NCBI GenBank assembly: GCA_963920525.1
Contig: OY986438.1
Location: 95,702,557-95,766,556, forward strand
Direction of reading: 5' to 3'
Source of the DNA: Dichetophora obliterata
Taxonomy: Eukaryota > Arthropoda > Insecta > Diptera > Sciomyzidae
DNA: 64,000 nucleotides
A model generated the notes under the pieces. That model was not told where the DNA came from. It saw only the letters and a list, made by a program, of their open reading frames with translations, and did no database searches. The translations under genes were made by a program, and so were the position numbers. Every line of letters starts with the position of its first letter. Position 1 is the first letter of the stretch. Positions 31,919 to 43,690 of this stretch are shown here, one piece after another.

Positions 31919-33146
31919 CCCAGTGGGCAATTGCAAGAGTCCGAAGGCCTTCTAGCAGGCCTGCGTTAGGTTTTAAAAGGCCTTTCACACTCCTTGCAAA
32001 TACCGTTCTATTGCTTGTATGAAATGGGAAAATTTGTCAGGCCTTCCACTCTCCTTGCTCAAAAGAAACCTGCCAGAAGCGCTCTTTCGAGAAGTCACGT
32101 TAGAAGAAAAAGCAATATAAATATCAACTTGAAATAAAAAACAACTAACAATTTCAGATTTGAACCATGGTCCTCTCATGTGGCGGTCCAACATCTTACC
32201 CACTCGTCTATCGTGATTGTTAAGAATCAATAGCTTTTTTTGCATCAATACAAATGAAAGAAAGCTTTCGGGAGCCAGAGTTCAAAATCACCCTCAGAAA
32301 AAAAAATTTTTGGTTTTTTTAAATTTACATTTTTTTACAAACTGTTCTGTGTATTTAAAATTTTTTTAATTTCTTTATACATTCTTTTCATACAAAAATA
32401 TAAGAAATGAATTGGAGTTTTTCCATATAAATATTTTCATATAATATTATACGTAATGTGTTAGTTTTCAGGTGCCCGGGTTCGAGACCCAACTCGGACA
32501 AAAAAACTTTATTTTGTGGTTTTTTTTTCAATCTACATTTTTTACAAACTGTTCTGTGTATTTTAAAATTTTTTTTGGATTTTTTTTTTGTGAATTTTTT
32601 TGTATAAAATAATATAAAATATAAATTAAAATAAAATAAATAAATAAATAAACTAGCCATTTCAGCCCTTGGAAGGACTTTGACCTAGCTTCTATTGATC
32701 AATTGCGTTGTGTGTGTTATTAAATTTTGATCACAAATGACCGAGAACTGTATCTACGTGTTTTATGCCGACTCCGAACGGCTCATGTTCTCAAGAAGCT
32801 TTACATGGCAATTTTTACTCTCTGAGGTTTGCCATTGTCTGCAGAGAGGCGACGATCGAACAGAAAAATTAATTCAATTGAAAAAACTTTCCGTCTGAGC
32901 TGGAATTGAACCCGGGCTACCGCGGTTCTTTAGCTTAGGGGCCACGCACTATACCCACTAGGCTACGATCGCCACTAAAATATAAATTAATAATTAAATA
33001 ATTCATATAAAATAATCAGAGCCTTCAAAAGGTAGGCCTTACAGAAGTACTTATCAATGCAGTGGTCATGGAAGGTGTATGGACGCCAATAATAGCAGTG
33101 CTAGCATGCCTTCTTTTGCGGAGCACTCGCTAAAATGCTCACTGGG
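31919..33146. mobile_element. CCCAGTGGGC MITE, copy A, with nested SINE
   Basis: Ends CCCAGTGGGCAATTGCA and TGCTCACTGGG. It aligns over its length with 51435-52151 and, reversed, with 62390-62705: CTTCTAGCAGGCCT, TGTCAGGCCTTCC, CCAGAAGCGC, AACTGTTCTGTG, CCGGGTTCGAGACCC and AGGTGTATGGACGCCAATAA. It is longer than copy B because a SINE (32630-32975) was inserted. A minus-strand tRNA-like part with GGTTCAAATC lies at 32160-32220, and a plus-strand CCCGGGTTCGAGACCC at about 32477. The flanking dinucleotides (GA, TG) are not the TA seen at copy B. Confidence 0.82.
32630..32975 (-). mobile_element. tRNA-derived SINE with 15-bp target duplication
   Basis: Minus-strand element starting GGCGATCGTAGCCTAGTGGG (A box) with B box GGGTTCAATTCC about 50 bp later, then a unique body with GTTCGGAGTCGGCATAAAAC, and a 3' tail of (ATTT)n. 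It is bounded by an exact 15-bp duplication TAAAATATAAATTAA (32615-32629 and 32976-32990). RNA polymerase III would read it from the internal A and B boxes; mobilisation depends on a LINE. It sits in MITE copy A and is absent from copy B. Confidence 0.88.
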
Positions 33147-35096
33147 TGGCAACGTTGATAAAACCGTAAAACGGTTATTTTGTAACTTATTTTGTATGTA
33201 TCAATTTAAATCTTTTTATGCATTAATCATAGCAAATGACTGCATTATCTTTGTCTAATAAAAATTTGAATCTTTGTAATGGCTATTTTTGCAAACAGTG
33301 TGTGTTTATTTGGAATGGACAGAACGTCAGCAGAAGGTTTTTTATATTATCTTAGTCACAAACCAATGACTTTTTTCGTATGCAGAAGTCCATTTGCGGG
33401 GAACAAATTTTGAAAAGTTTATGTTTGAAATTAGAACATCTCAAATCATAAAAATATATTTTTCTTAAAAGATGAGATATCTTTTCTCATTATTGGAAAA
33501 AAATAAAAATTTGTTTATTGGAATCAAACTGTTTCTGAATTACACTTATTTGTTGTGTACTTGTGTGTTGCTCAATTTTGTGAGTTGTACAACAACTTGG
33601 CTAATAGTGTCAAATCAAAATTGCACTTGGATTAGGAGATAAACAAAAATACAGAAATAGCACTCCTTTTATTATTGACCTTAAAAATATGTCATATCTG
33701 AGCTAACCCACAAAATAACTTTGATGGGTAAAAGAATGATTACCAGAAACCATTGAGATTTTTGCAGTTATTTTTTGATGTCTCACAGTCTAATTAGCTG
33801 AATGTCAGCTATATGTATGCTGGGTAAATTCTATAATTATTTGTTTAAATTCACATAATTCAACTAAGCGCAAATTATTGCAAAATACTTGGCTAAGATG
33901 TTTGCTTTATGTATGCTTTCCTTTTTTTTTTTTGACATTTAAATTTTTGGGTTTTTTAAATTGTGTTGCCATTTTTTTTTGTTATATTTATACGAAATAT
34001 TAGCAAAAATAAGCTGTTGGCTGGTGTGCTTTTACTGTTTTTATTTTTACTTTTAAATGCCTTTGGCATAAACAAAAAAGCCTTTATTCATTTGTAACAA
34101 CTTGTTAAAACTTTTGGCCAGTTCATTTTGCTAAGATTAATGTATGCTTTTTTGGTGGTTTGCTTAAATACCAATATTTTGTGGTACCGAAAATACAATC
34201 CAAAATAGTAGTATTTATAAATGATAAATTATCTCAAAAATATCGACGAACTAAAAAATGCTCTCATGTCTGTTTATGTTTAATGTTTATTATTGAATGT
34301 AAACAGAAACTGAATGGTTTTAATTGAGTTAAAAATCATTATAACTGCATATGTAGTTAGCAAAAAGGAAAGTGTTGACACATTTACGAGGTGAAAACGA
34401 TTATCTATTTGTAGATACGTTTTTTCTTATTGAACCCGATAAAAAAAGGTATTACTTATTTTATTAAATCTTCGATTCGACTGAATAAGTCTCTTAAATT
34501 TTATAGAATTTTGTGATGCCATTAAGTAAGGTAGTTTGTGGAAACGTCTTTAATTTTGGTTTAGTAACGGAATTTAAATATTACTATATTATGGGGGACT
34601 TAGATCCCCTATTCTGTATGAAACAAAAACTACGTTCTTTTATTAGCATGAAGGTGCTGAACGTCCTTCCACCCATCGCCAACAAAGTTTTGACTTATTG
34701 ACAGCTGTTTAACGAAAATTTGTCAAAAACAAATTGTGACGTAAACACGTTCGTCGTAAATACAATCTTGACCTCCACCCTCATTTTGATTTTTTTTTTA
34801 AATTTGGCTTTTGTTTATGCTTTGTTTTGTAATAAGTAATGGAGCTGAGGATTATTTGATTAGAAAACTTGCAATTAGTGTCATTATTATACAGGCAATC
34901 GATTCTATTGCGTTAGCATTTGCAGTGCTCAGGGGGCTAGTACAGTAAATGCAACATTAGGGGAAGTAATCGTTACTGAACTAGTTATGTAATGATTACT
35001 TGGTAATGGATAATCCCTGCTGGATTACAACGCACACAAGCAAGGCATTATTTTAACATGGGCTTGTCATATGCGGTAATGTGTGGTGCTTACATT
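33147..35096. other. Gene-free stretch
   Basis: No gene or recognisable repeat. Only short chance frames are present, for example at 34513-34701. Confidence 0.5.
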
Positions 35097-35280
35097 CAAC
35101 ATTACCTATAAGTCAGAGGTGAACTAATTACATCTAGTATTACCAATAAGCCAGAGGTCAAATACGTACCTCCAGTTTAACCTATAAGTCAGAGGGTCTC
35201 TAATTACCTCTCGTATTACTTGTAAGTCAAAATGTAACCCATTACCTCCAGTATAACTATAACTCAAAGTGTGACTACTT
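35097..35280 (+). repeat. 38-bp minisatellite, about 4.7 copies
   Basis: The phrase (A/G)TAAG(T/C)CAGAGG or its variants recurs at 35108, 35146, 35184, 35222 and 35259: spacing 38, 38, 38 and 37. Copies also share ATTACCTC(C/T)(A/C)GTAT. Diverged between units. Confidence 0.85.
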
Positions 35281-36401
35281 AGCTTTATTACTGCTAAAAA
35301 TAGTACTCGTTGTTTTGTTTCAGTGTAAATTATTTTTTTACTAATAAATTATACCTATATACTAGGCCTGTCCTTATTTTTCCACTTACGAATTAACATC
35401 GAACCACTTTGTCATTCGGTTATATATTTACATCTAAATATTGAACAGATTTCTTTCTTTTAATTTTATGATACGATTTAGAGGTCGCAACTTTAACAAA
35501 AAGCATTCTATGGCCATTTAAATGAGGGTCTCACTAATTCTACATTTGAGTGTTTATTTAGCATTTTAACTGCAAGTGAAACCCGCAAAAGCATCCACTC
35601 CTCTACCTCCTCTCCTCTCGACCACTCTCCTGAACCTACGCATCAAGACTTATCTCGCCCCGCACTTAAGGGGAGGTTCTAGTAGAAATCGGCGGAAAAC
35701 TTTTGTTTTTGTTTTTTGCTTTATTTGCATCCTTAAGATCTTGAAAATATGTAGTCAAAAGGATATTTTCCTATCAAATTTATTTTACGAGTCATATCGT
35801 ATTAGACGAGAGAGTGCGTCGGCCGAAACACAGGTATAAACGCGTTTTTCTCGAAACAACTTTTTCTCCTCGCTGTACACGATTCCGCTTCAACGACTTG
35901 ACCGTTCAATTTAGGGGGCCTTCAGGAAGCTTTTTTCAAAAAAACAAAATATTACCATTATTTTTTAAACGTTAAAGCAAAAGAAAAAGGAGGAAAAACA
36001 GGGTTTTTTTCAAAGGGCCACCATTTTTTTAAAGGCTTACATGAAAATCGGAAATCTACAAGGCCCCCAAATTTCATCTAGGTTAATAATTTTTTGGTTT
36101 TTTCGTTTCAGATCACTTGGCTGGGTTGTAGAGTGGGTCGACCTCCATACAACAAAAAAAAGTTACACAAGTGCGCCTTTCATATGAAAGCTTATCGCGA
36201 GAGAATTTCAGAACACTAAAAATTTTCGATCCTGCCACGCCCTAAAAACCGCCGAAATGGTTTTTAAGGTATAACTTTGGTATTTGATGTTCGATTTTTA
36301 AGAATTATACATCGGGATAAAGGTTGTTATGAGTACAGCACTTTGATAATAGGTGATAATGACCTTTCAAATGGAAGGGTCAAAATTATTAAACTATTTG
36401 T
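35281..36401. other. Gene-free stretch; possible piggyBac-like MITE start
   Basis: CACTTAAGGGGAGGTTCTAG (35663) followed by CGCGTTTTTCTCGAAACAAC (35840) resembles the start of TTAAGGGG-ended insect MITEs, but I could not find the matching right end. The frame 35576-35839 runs across it and is not believed. Confidence 0.4.
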
Positions 36402-36660
36402 TTTTCATACTTACCCCTAAACATTTTATCATAATTAAAAATATCTACAAAAGTTATTTAGTTCTTGCATTCAAAGCGCTAAGATTCATCCATAAACAAA
36501 AAAGTAACAGCACTTTAAAGTTTTTGTAGCAACTGAATTGACAGTTTGTCGTTATTTTATAATTAAAACTGCTTTGTAGCTGTAAAAAATTTTTTCATAT
36601 TTACCCCCAAATATTTTATCATAATTAAAAATATCTAAAAAAGTTATTTAGTTTGTCCTA
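36402..36660 (+). repeat. Direct repeat of a 55-bp unit
   Basis: ACCC(C/T)(T/C)AAA(C/T)ATTTTATCATAATTAAAAATATCTA(C/A)AAAAGTTATTTAGTT occurs at about 36414 and again at 36603, with 130 bp of unrelated sequence between. Confidence 0.75.
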
Positions 36661-38416
36661 TTCCAATTTAAGTATTCACTGAAGCTATGTAGAGTATATG
36701 ACAAGAATATATTTAGTATAAGGTTTGTGCATTAGCTATCCTACATATTCTATTGTGAATGCGTGAAGCTATGGTGCAGCAGATCACAATAATCGATCAA
36801 AAGCATTGGGTCTATTCGGAAATGTATCACAATTTGCAGTTTTACTGGCATTATTTAAGCGTCCAAATTGCAGCGTGAATTTTTTTGATGCAAACGATGA
36901 GTACGCTTGATAAAAATTTACATTTTAGAATGTTTGACGTTTGCAGTGCAGCAAAATGGGCCTTTTTCGAACATTTTGTTCATGCTAAAAAGCAGTTTGC
37001 GCATCATGATGCATTTCCGAGCAGATCCATTGTGCATTTGCTATCCAAACAACAAAAGTAGCAAGGTTCCATTGAACGGGTTAAAAATTATCTCAAGATG
37101 TCAATTGTTTTAGGTGTAGATTTTAATTTCGAATTCAGACATGAATGTTTATAGGCCCAACTTAAGACAAGGCCGGTGGTCTAGCGCTCGAATATTTAAG
37201 GTATTTTTAGGATTTTTTTAAAAAGTTAAAATATTAAACAACGATATTTGAACTTTTAAGATATATTGTAACACTCATTCATCGTAAAAAAATAATTTTT
37301 TTAATTTAAAAAATTGTTAATCTTGTTCGCTCTCAAGGAAAAGGTGCAACAAAAAAGTTTTTGTAGATTTTGACTTTTCTATTTATCTGAAAAATAAAAA
37401 CCAATGTTTGGTTTTCACTATGTCATTTTCAGTGGTCAGTTGTTGTATATCAAATTGAAAATAACAACATGTTGACATTTTTTCTAACTTTGGAAAACTT
37501 GGAAAATTAAAAACAATTAAATTAGCAATTTACGCTCCATGCAGAAAATGTCCTAGAATTTTATTAAGGTGATATTTCAGGTGATAAACTTTTGTGTAGT
37601 CATGAAAATTTCATAGTGAAAACCAAGCACAAGAATATTATTAATCACTGTGCAGCTAGTGCAGCTATAGCTGGCACTAGAAAGAATAATATTGAAAATT
37701 GATAGAATGATGCGCTTTTGAAAATTAAGTTCTTAAAACAGCTTGTTTTTTCTACCGGTTATCAAGTATAAAATATACGATGTTTATGAAATAAAACTTT
37801 GATTCTAGTTCCAGCGATAGCCATTGCTATTATAAATCGCATATTTAAGTTTCAAATGATTATGCTGAATAGTTTTCGTTTTTTCTACAACACCATGCCG
37901 AAAAAAGTAGTTTCGAGATAAATGAGTAGAAAGAGAATGAACCTCGACGAAACACATTCAGAAGGATTTTACTTTTTAAATATAAAACAAAATCAATTTT
38001 ATTCAAAATCTAGGCCTTAAACAATGCCGTTTTGATAAATACAATTTGCGAATGATAAGCGATCTAAATATTTGCACAACATGATTAGGACAACTTTTGA
38101 TGTAATATTTGCTAGAAATATCGATGGGATTAAATCTATTTAATAAACGTTTGATATTTTAGATATTAAAAACCAATAATTTCATAACCATTTAAAAAAA
38201 TAGTTCAAAATTAGTGTAAAATAATAATGTGAGGTAATAAAATTTATTGGTGTTAATATTGTTTTTAGTTAACAATTTTATTTAGTAATGGTATTTAGAA
38301 TTTTTAATTTAAAAATTTATTTATTAAAAAAACCATTAAATTATCAAACTTTTGAAACTGCGAAAAAGCTTCCAGTGCCAGTGTGTCCAGCGACGCATCT
38401 GTTTTTTTTTTCATTG
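36661..38416. other. Gene-free AT-rich stretch
   Basis: No gene. An isolated tRNA A-box-like phrase, GGCCGGTGGTCTAGCGCTCG, lies at 37172 without a B box. Confidence 0.5.
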
Positions 38417-38472
38417 GGTCTTATTTCATAATGAAATAATGAACAAATTATTTCATAATGAAATAAGACCCA
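38417..38472. repeat. 25-bp-arm hairpin
   Basis: GGGTCTTATTTCATAATGAA... pairs with its reverse complement after a 6-base loop (24 of 25). The arm is itself made of TTATTTCATAATGAAATAA palindromes. GCCCCCAAAAATGGGG follows within 60 bp. Confidence 0.85.
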
Positions 38473-39290
38473 AAAAATTTAAATATTTTCCAAATTTATG
38501 AAATAGCCCCCAAAAATGGGGAGTTATTTCATATGAAGTAACACCCAAAAATGTATGAACTTTTTTTAAGGGTTTACTTCATTTATTTTTTTGGATATAA
38601 TAGACCCCAAATTTGTGGTGCGCCAGGATTTGCATTTCAATGACATCATAAATTTGCTAAGTCAGTCAAATTAGCATTCCTTAAAATCAGACCATCGACA
38701 TATTGTAGCTTCAATATTTTAAGTCGCGACTCAAAAAACAATTAAGGGGTTAAGGGTTGTCAGAGGTATGAAAACAGAAGTATTTTTATTAATTATTTTT
38801 TGTCAGTACTTTAATTTATTTTATAAAATCAACCATATTAATTTAAACATTATGTTTCGACTTGATTTGGCCCAAATTTGAAAAAATACATATAAATTAC
38901 TAGCAAATACCCGCTGATTCGCCTGCGATAAAAATATTAGATACCACGTGAAAATTTTTTACACAAAAAGCAGCTACGTTTGTTGATGTGTTTGACAGAA
39001 TTTTAACTGTTTTTTTTTTATTTTCAATTTGCTATCTTCGTCTCTTTTATTGTTTAATTTTCTCGTTTTGACATTTTCTTTTGTATATATTCATCAAGTG
39101 TCACATTTGATGAGCACCGATGACGAGGTATACAGTAAATATTTTTCGTTGCGCTGGGAATACTTTATCTGTAGTTCTTTATAACATGATAAAAGTCGTT
39201 TATAAAAATGGAAAATTTTTAAATACTTTAAAAATGGTAAGACTTTTTGAATAATAATTAATCTTAAATTAGTGTTCTTTTTTTAAATTT
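38473..39290. other. Gene-free; start of an ACCCG-type repeat at 38897
   Basis: TTACTAGCAAATACCCGCTG at 38897 resembles the starts of the repeats at 3986 and 47497. No matching right end was found before the next feature. Confidence 0.45.
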
Positions 39291-39299
39291 TGAAAATAC

Positions 39300-39727
39300 C
39301 CTGCAAACACTACCAACCGCCGCAGAATCGCCAGCGAATCGCTTTGAAGATGAGACAATCGCCAGCGAGATAATTTGGAAGCCATCCGGATATCGCCAAC
39401 TGTAAGCAGCTGAGGCCATAAAAGCGATTCGCCGGCAAAATTCGCAAAAGAATCGCCTTTAGGGTTCGTAAGCGACTCGATGGGAAGGATCGCTAACAAA
39501 TCGCCGAGAGCCATTTGCCGAGAGGGGTCTTAACCGATTCGCTGGGAAGAGTCTTTAACGAATCGCCAAGAGAAGAAGACAAGAGTGGCAAAGGAATCGG
39601 TTTTAGGGTTTCTCTGCGATTTGTTACGAATCGCTTTTGTTTAACGTTACAAGTTTTTTTATAGGGGACATTTTTTGCCAAATCGGTCAAAAAATAAATC
39701 GATCACAGCAAATCGTGCAGTGCGGCG
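39300..39727. repeat. GAATCGCC/GCGATTC-rich cluster
   Basis: About 430 bp, visibly richer in G and C than its surroundings, in which GAATCGC, AATCGCC and their reverse complements recur more than ten times at irregular spacing, often with a GAGA(G) or GCTGGGAAG spacer. The open frames on the minus strand follow from this composition. Confidence 0.7.
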
Positions 39728-39732
39728 AGACA

Positions 39733-39812
39733 GAAAGACAGAAATGGCTGGCGCAAATTCTTAGATGAGGCCAAGACCGACATACGGTTGTAGCGCCAAC
39801 TAATTAAGTAAA
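39733..39812 (+). mobile_element. 3'-end copy of the RTE-like LINE
   Basis: About 70 bp nearly identical to 2896-2970, from GAAAGACAGAAATGGCTGG through CGACATACGGTTGTAGCGCC, with a shortened AATTAAGTAAAT tail. It is a severely 5'-truncated insertion of the same family as 1271-2984. Confidence 0.9.
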
Positions 39813-39813
39813 T

Positions 39814-40255
39814 ATAAGGGTTTGAAAATTTTGGGGCATTTTTCGACATAAAATTCAAACCGTACATCGGATAATATTACACTAGCTGCAAGTCTGCACA
39901 CTTGGAAAAATTTAATAAAATTATTGTTGTCACATAAATCGAAATTTTGGAAGGAATTCTTTGGTACATTTTTATCAACAAACTCAGCAAACTATACATC
40001 GTACAAAGCTTTAAAGTATATTGTGGTAGTGAATTAAGCTTATTTTACCAATATTGAGCCACTTTCTCGACTTATCGACGAACAAAACGTCTGATTCCGA
40101 ATAAAGATCTATCTATCTTAGTTTCAGAGATATAAGGGTTTGAAAATTTTGGTGCGTTTTTCGACATAAAACCCAAACCGTACATCGGATAAGGGCGATA
40201 TATACACAAAATTCATCAATATTACACTAGCTGCAAGTCTGCACATTTGGAAAAA
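39814..40255 (+). repeat. Direct duplication of about 100 bp
   Basis: TATAAGGGTTTGAAAATTTTGG ... CAAACCGTACATCGG ... ATTACACTAGCTGCAAGTCTGC at 39807-39905 recurs at 40137-40255, with a 25-bp insertion in the second copy. The spacer is unrelated. Confidence 0.85.
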
Positions 40256-40347
40256 TTGTGCAGAACCAGCGAGTTTGTAACAAGCAAAGAAGATAGTACA
40301 TTAATGACTATTTAGTTATGAGCTAGAAAAACAGTTGGTAATTTTTA

Positions 40348-40561
40348 ACTAGTCAAAATGCGACTAGTAAGTTGACTAAATTAAGCAACTTGTTCTTTTA
40401 TAACTAGTAAAACAGATTGTATTTTTGAATCAGCTTGAATACAGATAGTAAATTATCTAGTCAATTTTTTGTTAGTAAGATTTGACTAGTCTAACATCTA
40501 GTATTTTTTTTGACTAGTTTTATTTTAACTAGTGAATTAACTAGTTAAATTCATAACTAGT
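40348..40561. repeat. Cluster of eight ACTAGT palindromes
   Basis: ACTAGT occurs at 40348, 40363, 40403, 40495, 40513, 40528, 40540 and 40556, often within TAACTAGTTA-like longer palindromes. Several further near-matches (CTAGTC, TAGTAA) lie between. No tandem period explains them. Confidence 0.85.
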
Positions 40562-40563
40562 AC

Positions 40564-41118
40564 GATTTTTCACTGCAGGCTACAATGAGAATCAGAGAAA
40601 GAGATGGTACGCTCTCTGCTCATTCCAAAGCATATATGCATCAGGGTTGATATTTTCGGTACAATTGTACTTTTTTTGGTACAATCTTATATTTTTTCTA
40701 CTTTCCTGCTACCAAAGCGTTTTCAGTACATGTTATTTTACTTTATAATAAACACACAATTTAGAACTCTAAGTAAGCAGACGATTTAAAAGAATTAAAA
40801 AATTTATCTAGTTCTGAATTTTGGTATTCTGTAAAATACATAAAAAATTATTTTAAGATTCGATTTTCTCCAATTTATATAAAACTGCTTACGGAATTCG
40901 TTCAATTTCTCATTCGACAGCAAATGTTAAAAGAATATTTTATTTTCAAAGTTTAATAAAAAGCAATTAGAGAAACAGACTGCAAATTGCAACAATTTAT
41001 TTAATTTAATATAAGCAAAATATTTTTTGAAATTTTGTGAACTAAATGTCACAATGTTGATATCAGAAATAATATATTTTTTATTTATTTATTTTTTCTG
41101 AAAGATTTTCTGAAAGAC
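40564..41118. other. Gene-free AT-rich stretch
   Basis: Nothing recognised. Confidence 0.5.
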
Positions 41119-41284
41119 TTCTTTCGTTACCTTAACATAGAAAGGCCTGACTAACATTTAAAAACAATATTTCGGCTGGATTGTGTCAGATTTAGGGTGG
41201 ATGGGTGATTGAAATAGAGGCATCTGCGAAGAAACTGATTAAAAAAAATGTTTGTTGCCCTTCTATATTAAGGTAACGAAAGAA
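41119..41284. mobile_element. 166-bp MITE with 26-bp inverted ends
   Basis: TTCTTTCGTTACCTTAACAT and its mirror (ATATTAAGGTAACGAAAGAA) bound a short interior. Arms match at all but about two positions through GAAAGGC/GCCCTTC. No coding. Confidence 0.75.
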
Positions 41285-42359
41285 ACGAAAGATTTTATTG
41301 ATCTCATGTTATGAATATTATAAGACCAATTGTGTTTCTTTTTGTGATTATGAAAAACTTTTTGATTAATTAAAAATAAATAAAAACCTTTGAATTTTTT
41401 ATAAGGTTTATGAACTGAATTGTTAAAAACACATTCACTTTAATTTAAATAAAAACTAACAAGGACTTATCTTCGACTGGGTCAAAGTTAAGAAACTCCC
41501 ACAGTACATTCTTAGTTATGCATGTTTTTACAGTTTTATGACGTCACTTCGTATAGATTAAGGTTGTGGTATTCATCTAATTTTAGATGTGATAGGATAT
41601 GGATTCTATGGATCTAGTTTTAAGATATGGAAGATTATTTCTTAAATATGCTGTTAACACACACATTTTAGTGGAATTTATAAAAATTATGCTACTTTGA
41701 TGACGTCACTTTGCATGGGAGATTGGTTGAGTTTTTATCAATTTTGCCAAATTCTAAACTCAAAGTGAATTTTAATATTCTTAGCATATGTTTATAATTT
41801 TTATTTATTAAATTAATTTTTGAGGAATTTTTAAGGACTAAACCGTTTTCATATAGTTACTACGAGGTAGGCGTGTTTATCATACTATTTTGACAAATTT
41901 GAAATATATGGTGCATATTTGATACCAAAGCTTATATGCAAAATTCAAGTCATTACAGTAGTTTTTGTGGCATTTTTAAAGGTTTCACCATTCTGTTAAA
42001 GTCACTTTGTATGGGATGTTGTTGAGTTGTTTTTACAAATTTTTGCGCCCAAAGTTTACGGGAAAATTTTTAATCATGACAGTAGTTTTTGTGTCATTTT
42101 TAGATATTTTAAAGATTTTTGGCGTTGTTTTTATCCGATTTTAACAAATTTGAAATATATGGTGAATATTTTACTTCAAAGCTTATCTGCACAATACCAA
42201 GTGCAACATTTTTGTGGCGTTTTTAAAAATTTTATTGTTTGAAAGAGAAAGTGTCGTTTTCATCCGATTTTGTTCGTTCTCGAACTTAATCTTTGTTTTT
42301 TTAATGTAAGCACATATACCAAATTTCTATACGAAAGCTTTCAAATTGCGGCTGTAATC
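41285..42359. other. Gene-free; internally repetitive
   Basis: Phrases such as GACAAATTTGAAATATATGG(T), CAGTAGTTTTTGTG(G/T)CATTTTTA and TCACTTTG(T/C)ATGGGA recur two or three times between 41690 and 42240, as diverged direct repeats. It may belong to the repeat ending at 42490. No gene. Confidence 0.5.
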
Positions 42360-42490
42360 GTGTCGACAGACTGACCTAGCAAAATCGGCTCAGGAGGTGA
42401 TGCTGATCAAGAATGTGTATATATTTCTCTATACCTGCCACACCTCTTTATCAGCGTTACAAACGGAGTGACAAAGTAAACGCAGTATCG
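42360..42490 (+). repeat. Dispersed repeat end (inverted partner 56010-56150)
   Basis: GACAGACTGACCTAGCAAAATCGGCTCAGG, TGATCAAGAATGTGTATATA and CAGCGTTACAAACGGAGTGACAAAGT are found in reverse complement at 56010-56150. The arrangement resembles dispersed fly repeats that end in such sequence, which is recalled only, not verified. Confidence 0.65.
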
Positions 42491-43300
42491 ACAAACGCAC
42501 CGTAAGTTCAAATGGGTTTAATAATAGAATTGTATAATAGTATCTTGTGTCCCAATAGAAGTCTTGAGTAACTGTTACGAGTAAGTAGCCAGTTTAGCTT
42601 AAGAGCTTTTAGCTTCCCTTTTTTTTTTTTAAACTCAATATGCTTTCGCCGAGTTAACCGCCTGTCAAGATAAACACCCAAATACACCCAACAACATCTA
42701 AGAAAATCGCAGAACAGTATTTTATTTCTTCATAAGCTTTTCTTATTTCATTTGTAATACGGTGTAGATTTGTAATAAAATTAGTAGATTGGTATAGCTT
42801 CTGTTTGTTTGTTCCATGTAAGGCTGAAACTTAGAAGCAACTGTTCAAAAAGATTTGAAAGTTTAGGCAACAAGCTTATTGGTATGTAAGAGGATGTTTG
42901 GGTTGGGTCTTATCCTAGTTTGGGAATCAAGGTTATATGTGAAAATATCGCATTAAATATGAGCGAAATTATTTTAATAGCAATGCTCGGAAGCTCCTTT
43001 ATCAATTTTGGAGTAATAAGATTGTATCTTATGGCTTTCTTTGGATTTAGTTGCTTTTTAAAAATACCGTCAATATCCGTTATCCTAAAATTTAATGAAT
43101 TCTCACACGCTTGAGTGGGCAAGTTAGGAATATTAAAATTATTACTAGGTGTATTCGGCTGAAATACAGATTTTAAGTGCTCCGCCAAGGTTAAGGCTTT
43201 TTCTTCATACCTTCTCGCCCATTTTCCATGTTTTACTCTCAAAGGTGCTTCGCATTATTTTGGAATCTTTATATTTTTCTTTACCTTCCGTTAGGAATAA
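42491..43300 (-). pseudogene. Jockey-type LINE relic, RT with internal deletion
   Basis: Minus strand: ALTLAEHLKSVFQPN, IFKKQLNPKKAIRYNLITPK and LIKELPSIAIKIISLIFNAI (43190-42930), then after a stop SSYIPISLLPKLSNLFEQLLL (42880-42810). Then, after a deletion of the palm with its YADD box, YLGVYLDRRLTRRKHIEF (42690-42640) and LLLGHKILLYNSIIKPI followed by TYG (42570-42500). Order and motifs match Jockey-superfamily RTs. Frames are broken, so it is dead. Confidence 0.85.
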
Positions 43301-43424
43301 TTGATTGCTTATGTTAGAGTTAACTTTTACAACTTTAAACTTAAAACTTACTTTGTTAACAAAAACCAAGATCACAAAGCTTTAGACATTATTTTAAACT
43401 CTGAAAATACATACGAAAGATATG

Positions 43425-43690
43425 TTTGTAGGTTCCCTGTAGTTCAGCTGGTGGCAGCATGTCCCTTTGGACATGCCATTTCTCAAACCATTACAGGTAT
43501 GGCCCTATGAGACAGGAGCATTGCAAGGCCCATGGTAATGCACTTTGGGTCCCTTCGCCCCTGTCAATGACATCGACGTGTTAAAAGGACGTACAAGATA
43601 GGTGGAAAGAGGCATGTCCCTACCACTTGGGGTGTATGAGTTCTCATACCAAGTAGTAGGTCATACCAAGTAGAAGATTCAACTTGGAAC
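43425..43690 (+). other. Possible tRNA-derived SINE, weak
   Basis: GTAGTTCAGCTGGTGGCAGC (A-box-like) is followed by a perfect 7-bp stem CATGTCC/GGACATG around CTTT, as in an anticodon arm, but no convincing B box follows. CATACCAAGTAG(T/A)AG is duplicated near 43648-43672. Confidence 0.3.

Noticed and set aside
35663..36110. A TTAAGGGG-ended piggyBac-like MITE
   Set aside because: A start-like sequence is present but no matching inverted right end with TTAA was found.
37172..37192. tRNA-like A box GGTGGTCTAGCG
   Set aside because: No B box or tRNA fold follows within the expected distance.
43425..43690. A confident SINE call
   Set aside because: Only an A-box-like phrase and one short stem; no B box, tail or target duplication.
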